A stretch of 64,000 bases of DNA. Origin: Splendidivirga corallicola (GTDB lineage: Bacteria; Bacteroidota; Bacteroidia; Cytophagales; Cyclobacteriaceae). Where the stretch lies: the NCBI GenBank assembly GCA_030442035.1, contig JAUJEA010000002.1, forward strand, positions 558,001 through 622,000, written 5' to 3'. Position 1 is the first letter of the stretch. Every line of letters begins with the position of its first letter. A program made the position numbers and the translations under genes. Below the pieces are notes generated by a model. That model searched no databases. It worked only from the letters and a program-made list of their open reading frames with translations, and was not told the origin of the DNA. Positions 54,127 through 62,789 of the stretch are shown in pieces.

Positions 54127-55068
54127 TTATGCCTGTTTTATTCCCGATTCCCTGTGTTCTTTAGAGGCGCCTTGTATTTCTTTAATCCAATTCCTTATTA
54201 CAATAGACATTTCCAATGCAGCTCCTTCATGAGGAAAATGCTTTTCCCTGGAAACTAAATAAAGTGAAGTATTATTCAACAGTCCCTGGAATCGTTCTGG
54301 TATTCCCAGTTCGTTCACAGGATCTTTTTCACCATATATCAATAAAACCGGATGATTTCTCAGGACAGACTCGAATCCACTTTTAACGTCAATCATAAAG
54401 GCTTCATCTTCTTTTAGATTAATAAGTAAATCAGTAATCCTTTTTCTTTTCGCCGGTGTATCAAAAACATTGAAGTAACATTTTTTTTCCCGGGAACTTA
54501 ACTTTCTTGTTGTAATGCCAAAATTGTAAGTAGCCCAGATGAGAAAGTTTAGTTTCGTATTAAGCCATTGAAAAATGCCGCTTTTCAAAAATCCCAGCAT
54601 CTTTGAAATTTTTGGATATTCGGATACCGGAAAACCAATGGTATCGGTTAAAATCAGACCTTTAAACCAATCCGGATGTTTTCTTGCTACTGCAAATCCC
54701 GATGGCCCACCGGTATCGTGTCCCAGTAAGTAAACATCTGTTAATTTCAGTTCTTCCATAAAGGATTCCAGTATACGAGCCTGATTTCTTAAGCCGGGAG
54801 CATAGTTCATGTGAGGTTTGGATAGCCCAAAACCGGGATAATCCAATGCAATGCATCGAAAATCCCTTTTGAGTTCTTGAATAAAATCCCTAAACATAAA
54901 TGACCATGCCACCGGAGCATGTGAAAACAATATAACTGGCCCTTTTCCTTCATCAACATAGTGTATCAGGTTTCCATCAATCTCAATGTATCGATTGTTG
55001 AAAGGATATAACTCATAGGGCAACCACTCTGGTCTTGGTTTTACTTCATTAATTATTTCTTGTCCCAT
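54127..55068 (-). CDS. Haloalkane dehalogenase-like alpha/beta hydrolase
   Basis: A 313-residue protein from the ATG at 55066-55068; an in-frame TTG eighteen codons upstream is ignored because it overlaps the promoter. The nucleophile elbow is LLGHDTGGPSGFAVARKHP, with Asp118 in place of Ser. The first loop is FSHAPVAWSFMFRDF. The C-terminal His region is EKHFPHEGAALEMS. This layout is that of dehalogenases and epoxide hydrolases, but the Trp usually following the Asp is Thr, and HGNP is HAPV. Enzyme activity on halogenated compounds is therefore possible but uncertain. A strong ECF41-type promoter precedes it. Confidence 0.85.
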   Translation of the reverse strand: MGQEIINEVKPRPEWLPYELYPFNNRYIEIDGNLIHYVDEGKGPVILFSHAPVAWSFMFRDFIQELKRDFRCIALDYPGFGLSKPHMNYAPGLRNQARILESFMEELKLTDVYLLGHDTGGPSGFAVARKHPDWFKGLILTDTIGFPVSEYPKISKMLGFLKSGIFQWLNTKLNFLIWATYNFGITTRKLSSREKKCYFNVFDTPAKRKRITDLLINLKEDEAFMIDVKSGFESVLRNHPVLLIYGEKDPVNELGIPERFQGLLNNTSLYLVSREKHFPHEGAALEMSIVIRNWIKEIQGASKEHRESGIKQA

Positions 55069-55095
55069 TTTACAAAATTTTAATTTTGTGCATAG

Positions 55096-55121
55096 GACGA
55101 AGGGTTCCCCTTTTTGTGACA
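55096..55121 (-). promoter_or_regulatory. ECF41-type promoter of the hydrolase gene
   Basis: On the minus strand TGTCACA (55121-55115) is followed by 15 nt and CGTC (55099-55096). This agrees with the motif known for ECF41 sigma factors (TGTCACA, about 16 nt, CGTC). The ATG is 28 bp below. The adjacent sigma gene is of the ECF41 class. Confidence 0.75.
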
Positions 55122-55149
55122 AAATACCTAAAAATACGAGGGCAAGATG

Positions 55150-56040
55150 TTATTGATTTTTGATGTGCCTTAGTTTTTCCGGATTTCCAATCACAAAGAT
55201 ATTTTCAATACATGTGATTCCGACATCTAAACAGATAATAAGTCTGGGTTGGCTTTGATGTCGAATAAGAATATTTAATTCACCATTGATATGATGAAGT
55301 TCGATATGCTGATCGCTAGGTGTGATCTTATCAAATACACCGATAATGAATTTTGCGACATGCTCAACACCGTAAATAACATTAAGTGCGGCCCCTCTGA
55401 CTTTTCCACCTCCATCTGCATGATAGGCAATATCTTTTGCCAATAACTTTTTTAATTGTTCTATGTTTTGATCGGCAATGGCCTTCATAAATTGTTGTAC
55501 AAAAACCTTTCTTTCTTTGATACCAATTGTAGATCGATCATCTAATCTATTAAGAGCCTTCCTGGCTCTGGTCAACAGTTGACGGCAGTTCTCTTCGGAA
55601 CGTTCAAGAAACAAAGCAATTTCCGAATAAGGATACTTGAAAGATTCTCTCAACACGAAAACTGCTCTTTCATAAGGGTTCAACTTCTCTAATAGCAACA
55701 TTATAGCCATCGGAAGAGGGTCTTTTTTCTCCCCTTCCTGATCAATAAGATCAGATTCATGATCAAGAATTGGTTCGGGAAGCCATGGGCCAATATAATC
55801 AGATCTCTTGGATTTTACTCTCAGGAAATCAATGCATAGCCTTGTAGCGATTGTAGCCAGATATGCCTTAGGTTGATGAACCTTTTGGTTTTGTTTAGCC
55901 CATTTGATGAAGCAATCCTGGACTATGTCTTCCGCATCTTGTACACTCCCTAACATTTGGTAAGCAATCGAAAAAATTAAGTTACGATGACACTCAAACT
56001 CAACCATTTTGTTTCCCAGTTCCCTTTTACTTTCAATCAT
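55150..56040 (-). CDS. ECF41-type sigma factor with SnoaL-like C-terminal domain
   Basis: A 296-residue sigma factor. Region 2 holds HRNLIFSIAYQMLGSVQDAE with DIVQDCFIKWAKQNQ; region 4 is LNPYERAVFVLRESFKYPYS and ERSEENCRQLLTRARKALN. About 100 extra residues form an NTF2/SnoaL-like domain, with the ECF41 motif DGGGK (in AYHADGGGKVRG) and NPEKL at the end (matching NPDKL). In this class the extension replaces an anti-sigma factor and modulates activity. The gene lies between DUF1330 and the hydrolase. Confidence 0.93.
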   Translation of the reverse strand: MIESKRELGNKMVEFECHRNLIFSIAYQMLGSVQDAEDIVQDCFIKWAKQNQKVHQPKAYLATIATRLCIDFLRVKSKRSDYIGPWLPEPILDHESDLIDQEGEKKDPLPMAIMLLLEKLNPYERAVFVLRESFKYPYSEIALFLERSEENCRQLLTRARKALNRLDDRSTIGIKERKVFVQQFMKAIADQNIEQLKKLLAKDIAYHADGGGKVRGAALNVIYGVEHVAKFIIGVFDKITPSDQHIELHHINGELNILIRHQSQPRLIICLDVGITCIENIFVIGNPEKLRHIKNQ

Positions 56041-56064
56041 ATCTAAATTAATCCCTATAAAATA

Positions 56065-56370
56065 TTAATTCGGAAGCGTGTATTCTACCAGAAACATTCT
56101 GAAATCTTTAAATACCTTTTCTCTTAGCGGCACAATGTCTAAATACTCTTGTTCTTGAAAAATTGTTTCAGCGATCTTTTTCGAAGGAAAATCAATGATC
56201 ATCACCAAGCTAGGCTTGTATTCTCCAATCAATGTTTTTTCAATTAGCTGCCTCCTTATTATTTCAGCATCATTTTTCAAAAGGAAATTTCTAACCCTTT
56301 CAGAGTATTCATTAAAAAAAATTTGATAGTCCTCCGTAAAGGTGCCTTCGACGATAATAGTAGCTTTCAT
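56065..56370 (-). CDS. DUF1330-like small protein
   Basis: A 101-residue ferredoxin-like dabb-type fold, with MKATIIVEGTFTEDYQIFFN, IGEYKPSLVMIIDFPSKKIA and the final KDFRMFLVEYTLPN. Such proteins bind small ligands or fold with monooxygenase partners; the activity is unknown. It lies 24 bp upstream of the ECF41 gene on the same strand and is probably transcribed with it. Confidence 0.8.
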   Translation of the reverse strand: MKATIIVEGTFTEDYQIFFNEYSERVRNFLLKNDAEIIRRQLIEKTLIGEYKPSLVMIIDFPSKKIAETIFQEQEYLDIVPLREKVFKDFRMFLVEYTLPN

Positions 56371-56571
56371 TACTGGATTTGGATTTAGTTTAAAAAATCA
56401 ATAAATGATTCTTAGGTCATGTGAGAAGTCTTCTAAGATAAAATAATGATTTATATAAAATCAAAAATTAATTATTTTCCCGATGATAACATGATGCAAG
56501 AGATGCGAACCCTTTAGCGGTCTGGTCATAAATTGAAAATTGAACACTTTCACTTTTTAATTCGTTATTCG

Positions 56572-56599
56572 TTGCATTGAACTCACTTTTGTAGCTTTG
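56572..56599 (+). promoter_or_regulatory. Promoter of the thioredoxin-like gene
   Basis: TTG at 56572-56574, then 17 bp, then TAGCTTTG at 56592-56599, an exact TAnnTTTG match. The leader would be about 40 nt. Confidence 0.55.
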
Positions 56600-56643
56600 A
56601 TGATATTTGGCCAATCACCAAAACATTTTTTTAAAAGATTAAT

Positions 56644-57234
56644 ATGATCAAGAATAAAAAAGTAAGAAAGGAAATCAGGAGTTGGGTGGTGATACTCACT
56701 ATCTTAGGCATTTTATATTTTACCGGTTGGCATCGACCGGTCATTGGAGGATTACAAAGTATTGTGGTTAAAACAGGTCTCATTAAACCTGATATACAGG
56801 GCTCTGAAAATGAACAACCAGAAGCTGATTATAATTTTCACCTGATAGCGGAAGATGGGCAAGTAATCAATGCTCAAACACTCAAAGGCAAAGTAGTATT
56901 CATGAACTTTTGGGCGACCTGGTGTCCTCCCTGCATAGCTGAAATGCCGGACATTAATGATCTGTATAAGGAAGTAGCTTCCGAGGACATTGTATTTCTG
57001 ATGATTTCCAGCGATCGCCAATTTGAAAAAGCAAAGCTTTATAAGAAGAAAAAAGAATTTTCTTTCCCAATATATCAAATGGGCAGTGCATTGCCTGAAA
57101 GATTTTTGACACGTTCCATACCCACTACTTACGTCATTTCTCCTTCCGGAAAGATTGTGGTTAAACACACTGGCATAGCAGCATATAATACAAAAGAGTT
57201 TAAAGACTTTTTATTAGCGATGATCAATGGCTAA
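56644..57234 (+). CDS. TlpA/ResA-like thioredoxin
   Basis: A 196-residue protein with an N-terminal membrane anchor (WVVILTILGILYFTGW, about 15-30) and a periplasmic thioredoxin domain. The active site is NFWATWCPPCIAEMPDINDL (CPPC). The cis-Pro loop is TRSIPTTYVI. It likely reduces or isomerises disulfides, or supports cytochrome maturation as ResA does, but no cytochrome genes are near. Two small hairpins (57279-57295 and 57323-57346) follow it. Confidence 0.92.
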   Translation: MIKNKKVRKEIRSWVVILTILGILYFTGWHRPVIGGLQSIVVKTGLIKPDIQGSENEQPEADYNFHLIAEDGQVINAQTLKGKVVFMNFWATWCPPCIAEMPDINDLYKEVASEDIVFLMISSDRQFEKAKLYKKKKEFSFPIYQMGSALPERFLTRSIPTTYVISPSGKIVVKHTGIAAYNTKEFKDFLLAMING

Positions 57235-57418
57235 GTAAGTAATTAGTATTTTGTTTACCCAAATTGCTGTCTTTGCTGATCTCCGTAAAGGAGATGAGGA
57301 ATTATATGATTAATTTTAAATTCTCAATTTTGAATTTTAAATTGAGATTGGCAATCGATATACACCAGGATTTTAAACAATCTCAATACTCGCATATGCC
57401 AACACAAATTTCAACAGT

Positions 57419-57814
57419 ATGAAACAGTTTTCTCATGCCGCTAGTATCTTTCCGGTAGATAATGTTCTTGAGACTGCTAAATATTATCGGGACAAACTAG
57501 GTTTCGATATTTCATTTGTTTGGGATGATCCACCCACCTATGCAGTTGTCAAACGTGAAGATGCGGTGGGTATACACTTGGTCAAAAAACAGGACAACTA
57601 TGCTCCATCGAAGACCCACATTGCCCTCCGGGTATTTGTCCGAAACGTGAATGAGCTATATAAAGAATATATTGACAAAGGGGTTGAAATTATTGAAGAC
57701 ATTGGGAATCGGGACTATGGCATGAGAGATTTTAATATTCAAGACCCAAATGGATATATCTTAAATTTTGGGACAGGAATAGAGCTGCTTGAAAACGATA
57801 AGCCCTCCTCATGA
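57419..57814 (+). CDS. VOC/glyoxalase-fold protein
   Basis: A 131-residue VOC protein: FSHAASIFPVDNVLETAKYY, RDKLGFDISFVW, VHLVKK-type GIHLVKKQ, and the closing MRDFNIQDPNGYILNFGTGI. The Glu and His metal positions are plausible. Close relatives are glyoxalase-like or bleomycin-resistance proteins. The function is unknown. It appears to be a single gene. Confidence 0.9.
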   Translation: MKQFSHAASIFPVDNVLETAKYYRDKLGFDISFVWDDPPTYAVVKREDAVGIHLVKKQDNYAPSKTHIALRVFVRNVNELYKEYIDKGVEIIEDIGNRDYGMRDFNIQDPNGYILNFGTGIELLENDKPSS

Positions 57815-57979
57815 TCATCAGGATTTTTATATAAAAACTTTATGTACCCGGATTATGAAAATATTTCCATTGATTGCTTTCCGCTTCTTTAAATCATTGT
57901 AAATCTGCACTTTCCACATAACAATCATTGACTAAATGTTAAGAGATTATGAAGAGTTTGCAAATTCAAAACAGGTTTA

Positions 57980-58025
57980 GGGGGTAGCGCATACCCCTGT
58001 GTCTTTAAGGTTTCAAGTAATTTTG
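57980..58025 (+). promoter_or_regulatory. nagB promoter with GC-rich inverted repeat
   Basis: TAATTTTG at 58018-58025 is an exact TAnnTTTG element, 50 bp before the ATG. GGGGTA (57981-57986) and TACCCC (57992-57997) form an inverted repeat around a 5-nt loop where the -33 element should be. No TTG is present there, so a regulator may act at the repeat. Confidence 0.45.
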
Positions 58026-58075
58026 ATCGGTTTCTGATGAAACTAATCTCTCACTTTTAAAACTAATTACGATTC

Positions 58076-59989
58076 ATGGTTCACCAATCACCAGAAAGAA
58101 GATTTGAGAAACTGAATACCGAGATTTTTTCGGATTCTCAAAAAGCCTCTTTAGCCGTCGCTAACAGAATTAAAGACCTTATTTTAGCCAAGCAAAAAGC
58201 CAATGAAAAATTCGTTCTAGGGCTTGCTACTGGCTCAACGCCCACAAAGGTTTACGAAGAGCTGGTAAGAATGCATAAGGAAGAAAACCTAAGTTTTCAA
58301 AACGTTGTTACTTTTAATCTGGATGAGTATTTTCCAATGCAACCTGATTCATTGCAAAGCTACGTCCGGTTTATGAATGAATATTTATTTGATCATATTG
58401 ATATTGATCGTAACAATGTTCACATCCCGGATGGTACTTTGGCTATGGAAGACGTATCCAAATTCTGCCAGGATTATGAGGAAAAGATCAAAGGCTTCGG
58501 CGGCTTGGATATGCAGATCTTGGGTATAGGTAGAACGGGACATATTGGATTCAATGAACCAGGATCTATGGCAAATTCCAGGACCAGGTTGATCACATTG
58601 GATCAAATTACCAGAACTGATGCTGCCAGTGATTTTTTTGGTGAAGAATTTGTTCCACGACGTGCCATTACCATGGGAGTTGGAACTATCATGGCTGCCA
58701 AAGAAATAATCATGATGGCCTGGGGAGAAGGTAAAGCAAGGATTATAAAAGAAACTGTTGAAGGTTCTATATCCGATTCCGTTCCTGCTACCTATCTTCA
58801 AAATCATGATAATGCCAAAGTAATATTGGATGATGCTGCGGCTGCCGATCTAACCAGAATTTCCACACCCTGGCTTGTTGGCATCTGTGAATGGAATGAT
58901 ATACTGAGAAGAAAAGCGGTAGTTTGGCTATGTTCCAAACTTCAAAAGCCCGTCCTTAAGTTGACGGATGAAGAGTATAATGAAAACGGAATGAGTGATC
59001 TTATCGCAGAGCAAGGTCCTGCCTATGAGATCAACATTAAAATATTTAACGAACTTCAGCATACCATTACCGGATGGCCGGGAGGTAAACCAAATGCAGA
59101 CGATAGTCACCGACCGGAAAGGAAAGCCCCTCATCCGAAACGAGTACTTATATTCAGCCCGCATCCTGACGACGATGTTATCTCAATGGGTGGCACTTTA
59201 ATAAGGTTAGTAGATCAGGGACATGAAGTACATGTGGCTTACCAAACATCAGGAAATATAGCGGTGTTCGACGACGATGTGGTGCGCTTTGTAGATTACT
59301 CCATTGATTTCAATAAGCAATTTGGATTGGACGAGAATGGCAAAGTTGAAACACTCTATCAAAATATCAGAGACTTTATTATCAATAAATCTCCCGGAGA
59401 AGTAGACTCTCCTGAAATTCAAAAGATCAAAGGGCTGATCAGAAGAAGTGAGGCCAAATCAGGCATACGCTACTGCGGTATTCCTGATGAAAGGGGACAT
59501 TTTATGGACATGCCCTTTTATGAAACAGGCACTGTAAGGAAAAAGCCGTTGGGTGAGGAAGATATTCAAATTACTATTGACCTGATCAAAAAGATCAAAC
59601 CTCATCAAATATATGCCGCAGGAGATCTATCGGATCCTCATGGAACGCACCGTGTTTGTTTAAGCGCTATCATGCAAGCAGTAGAGCGATTGAAAAATGA
59701 AGATTGGATGAAGGATTGTTGGGTATGGTTATATCGAGGAGCATGGCAGGAATGGGACGTTAATCAAATAGAGATGGCGGTTCCTATGAGCCCTGAGCAA
59801 CTTCTGAAGAAAAGAAGAGCCATTTTCAAACACCAGTCGCAGAAAGACAGGCCTTTGTTTCCGGGGAATGATATACGTGAATTTTGGCAGCGTGCTGAAC
59901 AAAGAAACAGAGAAACTGCCCAGAAGTATGACCAACTTGGTTTGGCTGAATACGAAGCTATTGAAGGCTTCGTAAGGTGGCACTTTTAA
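58076..59989 (+). CDS. nagB: Glucosamine-6-phosphate deaminase fused to LmbE-type deacetylase domain
   Basis: A 637-residue two-domain protein. Residues about 10-270 form the deaminase: LGLATGSTPTKVYEELVRMH, VTFNLDEYF, the active-site loop GIGRTGHIGFNEPGSMANSR and SISDSVPATYLQNHDNAKVI. Residues about 355-620 form an LmbE/PIG-L zinc domain: ILIFSPHPDDDVISMGGTLI and the second metal motif GDLSDPHGTHRVC. The fusion is known in Bacteroidota. It turns GlcN6P into fructose-6-phosphate and ammonia; the second domain may remove an acetyl group, or be structural. A terminator follows. Confidence 0.93.
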   Translation: MVHQSPERRFEKLNTEIFSDSQKASLAVANRIKDLILAKQKANEKFVLGLATGSTPTKVYEELVRMHKEENLSFQNVVTFNLDEYFPMQPDSLQSYVRFMNEYLFDHIDIDRNNVHIPDGTLAMEDVSKFCQDYEEKIKGFGGLDMQILGIGRTGHIGFNEPGSMANSRTRLITLDQITRTDAASDFFGEEFVPRRAITMGVGTIMAAKEIIMMAWGEGKARIIKETVEGSISDSVPATYLQNHDNAKVILDDAAAADLTRISTPWLVGICEWNDILRRKAVVWLCSKLQKPVLKLTDEEYNENGMSDLIAEQGPAYEINIKIFNELQHTITGWPGGKPNADDSHRPERKAPHPKRVLIFSPHPDDDVISMGGTLIRLVDQGHEVHVAYQTSGNIAVFDDDVVRFVDYSIDFNKQFGLDENGKVETLYQNIRDFIINKSPGEVDSPEIQKIKGLIRRSEAKSGIRYCGIPDERGHFMDMPFYETGTVRKKPLGEEDIQITIDLIKKIKPHQIYAAGDLSDPHGTHRVCLSAIMQAVERLKNEDWMKDCWVWLYRGAWQEWDVNQIEMAVPMSPEQLLKKRRAIFKHQSQKDRPLFPGNDIREFWQRAEQRNRETAQKYDQLGLAEYEAIEGFVRWHF

Positions 59990-60064
59990 TGAGTATTAGT
60001 GAGTGCTTGATCTTTTGAATAAGCTCAGGAGAAAAAGCAATTTCTATTAATAGTTTATTAGGTT

Positions 60065-60111
60065 GACTCTGTCAAGTTAACTTTTATGGTTAATTTGGCA
60101 GAGTTTTTTTA
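60065..60111 (+). terminator. Strong terminator after nagB
   Basis: A 17-bp stem (60065-60081 with 60089-60105) with three G-T pairs and a 7-nt loop, followed by seven T. Confidence 0.92.
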
Positions 60112-60191
60112 TTAAACAATAATCAAGCAAAAGAAGTGTTAAATTATAAACAGATATAAGCGAATTGCTCACTTCATCTTGCTCACATTCC

Positions 60192-61739
60192 ATGGCTTTT
60201 CGACTAAACCTTGATCTAAGAATTATAATCTTCCTTCTCATTTTCTCAAATCTTCTTTTCTCTTGTTCCGAAACCATTTATCCCAAAAGAGAAATGAGAG
60301 CCGTATGGATTGCTACCGTTAAAAATATTGATTGGCCCTCCCGTCCCGGACTTTCATCAGAGGAGCAAAAAAATGAATTCAGAAAAATCATAAGCTTTCA
60401 CCAATTGAACGGGATCAATGCAGCCATTGTGCAAATAAGACCTGCCGCCGATGCTTTTTATCAATCAAGACTTGAGCCCTGGTCGGAATGGTTAACAGAT
60501 CAACAGGGAAAAGCTCCGGATCCTTATTATGACCCTTTAACATTTATGATTGAAGAATGTCATGATAAGGGAATGGAATTTCATGCCTGGTTCAATCCAT
60601 ACCGGGCTATAGTAGATATTGAGTCGAATGTTACGGACAGTCTGCACATAACCAATTCTCTTTCAGAGTGGTTTCTGACTTACGGAAAAAATGCTTATTT
60701 CGATCCAGGCATACCTGAGGTAAGAGAGTATGTGACCAATATTGTGGCCGATGTGGTGACCAGGTATGATATAGATGCCGTGCATTTCGATGACTATTTC
60801 TATCCCTACAAAATCTATGGGGAAGCTTTTCCGGACTCCGCTTCATACAAAAGATACAATCCAAGACAATTGGATCTGGATGATTGGAGAAGAAGCAATG
60901 TGGATGAAATTATTGTGATGTTAAACAACCGGATTAAATCCATTAAGCCCCATGTGAAATTTGGAATAAGCCCTTTTGGTGTATGGAGAAATCAGGACAA
61001 GGATCCAAACGGATCTGCAACACAGGCAGGAGTAACAAACTATGATGATCTCTATGCTGACGTTACTAAGTGGCTAAAGAATGGATGGATAGATTATGTG
61101 GTCCCACAGTTGTATTGGAATATTGGTTTTGAAAAAGCTGACTATGCCGTTCTTATCGATTGGTGGGAAAAAAATTCCTATGGAAAACATCTTTATATAG
61201 GTCATGGCGCTTACAAAATTGATGATAGTTCAAATGTGGAAGCCTGGCGGGATCCCAAACAATTACCAAGCCAGTTAAGGCTAAATAAGCAATATGAACA
61301 TGTAAAAGGTAGTGCTTACTTTAGTTCAAAAGTTTTGCTAAATAATCCGCTTGGGATTACAGATACCTTGCGCAACACATTTTACAGACACCCTGCTCTG
61401 ATTCCCCAGATGCCATGGATTGATTCCGAATCACCAAATCCCCCCAAGCATCTGGAGGTTGTCCCGGAGGAATCAGGTGTTCTATTAAAATGGAAGCCAT
61501 CAGGTAAGGATGAGCATTATTATCTAATTTATCGTTTTGAGGGTAAGGGTAAAAAAGCTCAGGATATCAATAACCCAGCGAACATTCTTTCTTCAGTGAG
61601 AGCGCCAATCAACTTCTATCTTGACGAAACTGCCAAAAAAAATAAGCAGTACACTTACATAGTCACTGCTGTAGACAGACTTCACAATGAAAGTAAGAGA
61701 TCTGAGGTGAATAGTATAAAAAATAAAATCAGGCGTTAA
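60192..61739 (+). CDS. GHL10/YngK-type glycosidase lipoprotein with Fn3 domain
   Basis: A 515-residue lipoprotein (lipobox LLFSC, Cys at about 29). The ATG at 60192 is chosen; an in-frame TTG nine codons upstream is ignored. The catalytic barrel has REMRAVWIATVKNIDWPSRP, IVQIRPAADAFYQSRLEPWS, FHAWFNPYRAI and DIDAVHFDDYFYPY, the GHL10 (DUF187) signature. Residues about 425-515 form a fibronectin type III domain. Family members are predicted sugar hydrolases with few proven substrates. It lies after nagB but is separated by a terminator. Confidence 0.9.
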   Translation: MAFRLNLDLRIIIFLLIFSNLLFSCSETIYPKREMRAVWIATVKNIDWPSRPGLSSEEQKNEFRKIISFHQLNGINAAIVQIRPAADAFYQSRLEPWSEWLTDQQGKAPDPYYDPLTFMIEECHDKGMEFHAWFNPYRAIVDIESNVTDSLHITNSLSEWFLTYGKNAYFDPGIPEVREYVTNIVADVVTRYDIDAVHFDDYFYPYKIYGEAFPDSASYKRYNPRQLDLDDWRRSNVDEIIVMLNNRIKSIKPHVKFGISPFGVWRNQDKDPNGSATQAGVTNYDDLYADVTKWLKNGWIDYVVPQLYWNIGFEKADYAVLIDWWEKNSYGKHLYIGHGAYKIDDSSNVEAWRDPKQLPSQLRLNKQYEHVKGSAYFSSKVLLNNPLGITDTLRNTFYRHPALIPQMPWIDSESPNPPKHLEVVPEESGVLLKWKPSGKDEHYYLIYRFEGKGKKAQDINNPANILSSVRAPINFYLDETAKKNKQYTYIVTAVDRLHNESKRSEVNSIKNKIRR

Positions 61740-61753
61740 ATCCTGTTGCAAGC

Positions 61754-62143
61754 TTAAGGTGTAAAAGCTGGTTGTACGTCAAGAAATCTCTGATAGAGCC
61801 ACTCCTTAGCTTCATCTTCATTTTCAAATAATTTTATTTCCCTACCCGTAAATGAGACGATGGAATTCACCATTAACCGGGTCAATGTATTGAGTCCACT
61901 TACTGCTGTGGCTCTTACATAAGGATTATTCTCTTTCACAGTCTCTTTAACAACCTGAATCAGTTTGCTGTTAAATCTGACATCCTTGGCATTTACAAGC
62001 GAGTATACACTGTTCTTATCAAACTCACTGATGATCGTTTTATTTCTTTCGAAAACCCGGATAGCCATTTCGGGAGAGCTATCAGAAATATCAGTATAAA
62101 CTATTTTCATAGACCTGAATTGTAAGACCTTGCAGATTGGCAT
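61754..62143 (-). CDS. SpoIIAA-like STAS protein
   Basis: A 130-residue protein. An ATG at 62141-62143 is chosen over 62108-62110 because the core (KIVYTDISDSSPEMAIRVFE) usually begins a dozen residues into the protein. It contains the SpoIIAA-like pattern DKNSVYSLVNAKDVRFNSKL, then NPYVRATAVSGLNTLTRLMV, FTGREIKLFENEDEAKEWLY. The fold is known from SpoIIAA-like and STAS proteins, but the phosphorylated Ser is not evident. The role is unknown. Confidence 0.7.
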   Translation of the reverse strand: MPICKVLQFRSMKIVYTDISDSSPEMAIRVFERNKTIISEFDKNSVYSLVNAKDVRFNSKLIQVVKETVKENNPYVRATAVSGLNTLTRLMVNSIVSFTGREIKLFENEDEAKEWLYQRFLDVQPAFTP

Positions 62144-62259
62144 AATAATGAACAATTTTGTTAGCTTTAATTCATACAAGGTACTTTTTTGAGGAAGATC
62201 ACAAAAAGCTTTTTCTCATGAAACCTAACATGCAATAAAAATTCAAAAATTAAATCCGA

Positions 62260-62757
62260 ATGAAGATTGGATTGATCTCGGATACACATGGCTATCTGGA
62301 TGAAAAGGTGTTTAAACACTTTGAAAGTTGTGATGAAATCTGGCATGCCGGTGATATCGGAACAGTGGAGCTTGCTGACAGGCTTGAGGCTTTTAAACCT
62401 TTCAAAGCTGTTTATGGTAATATAGATGGCCAATCGCTACGAATCAGATACCCGGAACACTTGCGATTTAATTGCAATGGCCTCAACGTTTGGATGACAC
62501 ACATCGGTGGATATCCTCCCAAATACAATAAATTTGTAAAACCTGAATTGCAAAATGATACACCTGATATTTTCATTTGCGGGCATTCACATATTCTCCG
62601 GATCATGACGGACCCAATGCTTAACAAACTGCTATATCTGAATCCCGGTGCTGCCGGTATTCAGGGTTTTCATAAGGTTAAAACATTGATAAGATTTGAT
62701 ATCAATGAAGGAAATGTGCAAAACATGCAGGTTATAGAGCTGGGGAAAAGGGGATAA
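62260..62757 (+). CDS. YfcE-like metallophosphoesterase
   Basis: A 165-residue phosphoesterase. Metal-binding motifs appear in order: GLISDTHGYLDEKV (DxH), HAGDIGTVEL (GD), VYGNIDGQ (GNxD), MTHIGGYPPKY and CGHSHILRIM (GHxH). The Asn of GNID is the usual substrate contact. It should hydrolyse phosphodiesters or phosphomonoesters, with two divalent metals. The biological substrate is unknown. Confidence 0.93.
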   Translation: MKIGLISDTHGYLDEKVFKHFESCDEIWHAGDIGTVELADRLEAFKPFKAVYGNIDGQSLRIRYPEHLRFNCNGLNVWMTHIGGYPPKYNKFVKPELQNDTPDIFICGHSHILRIMTDPMLNKLLYLNPGAAGIQGFHKVKTLIRFDINEGNVQNMQVIELGKRG

Positions 62758-62789
62758 GAATTCAATTGCTTCTTTTTCTATCTAAAAAA

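Noticed and set aside
55069-55122. Longer start for the hydrolase at TTG 55122
   Set aside because: That start would lie inside the predicted ECF41 promoter.
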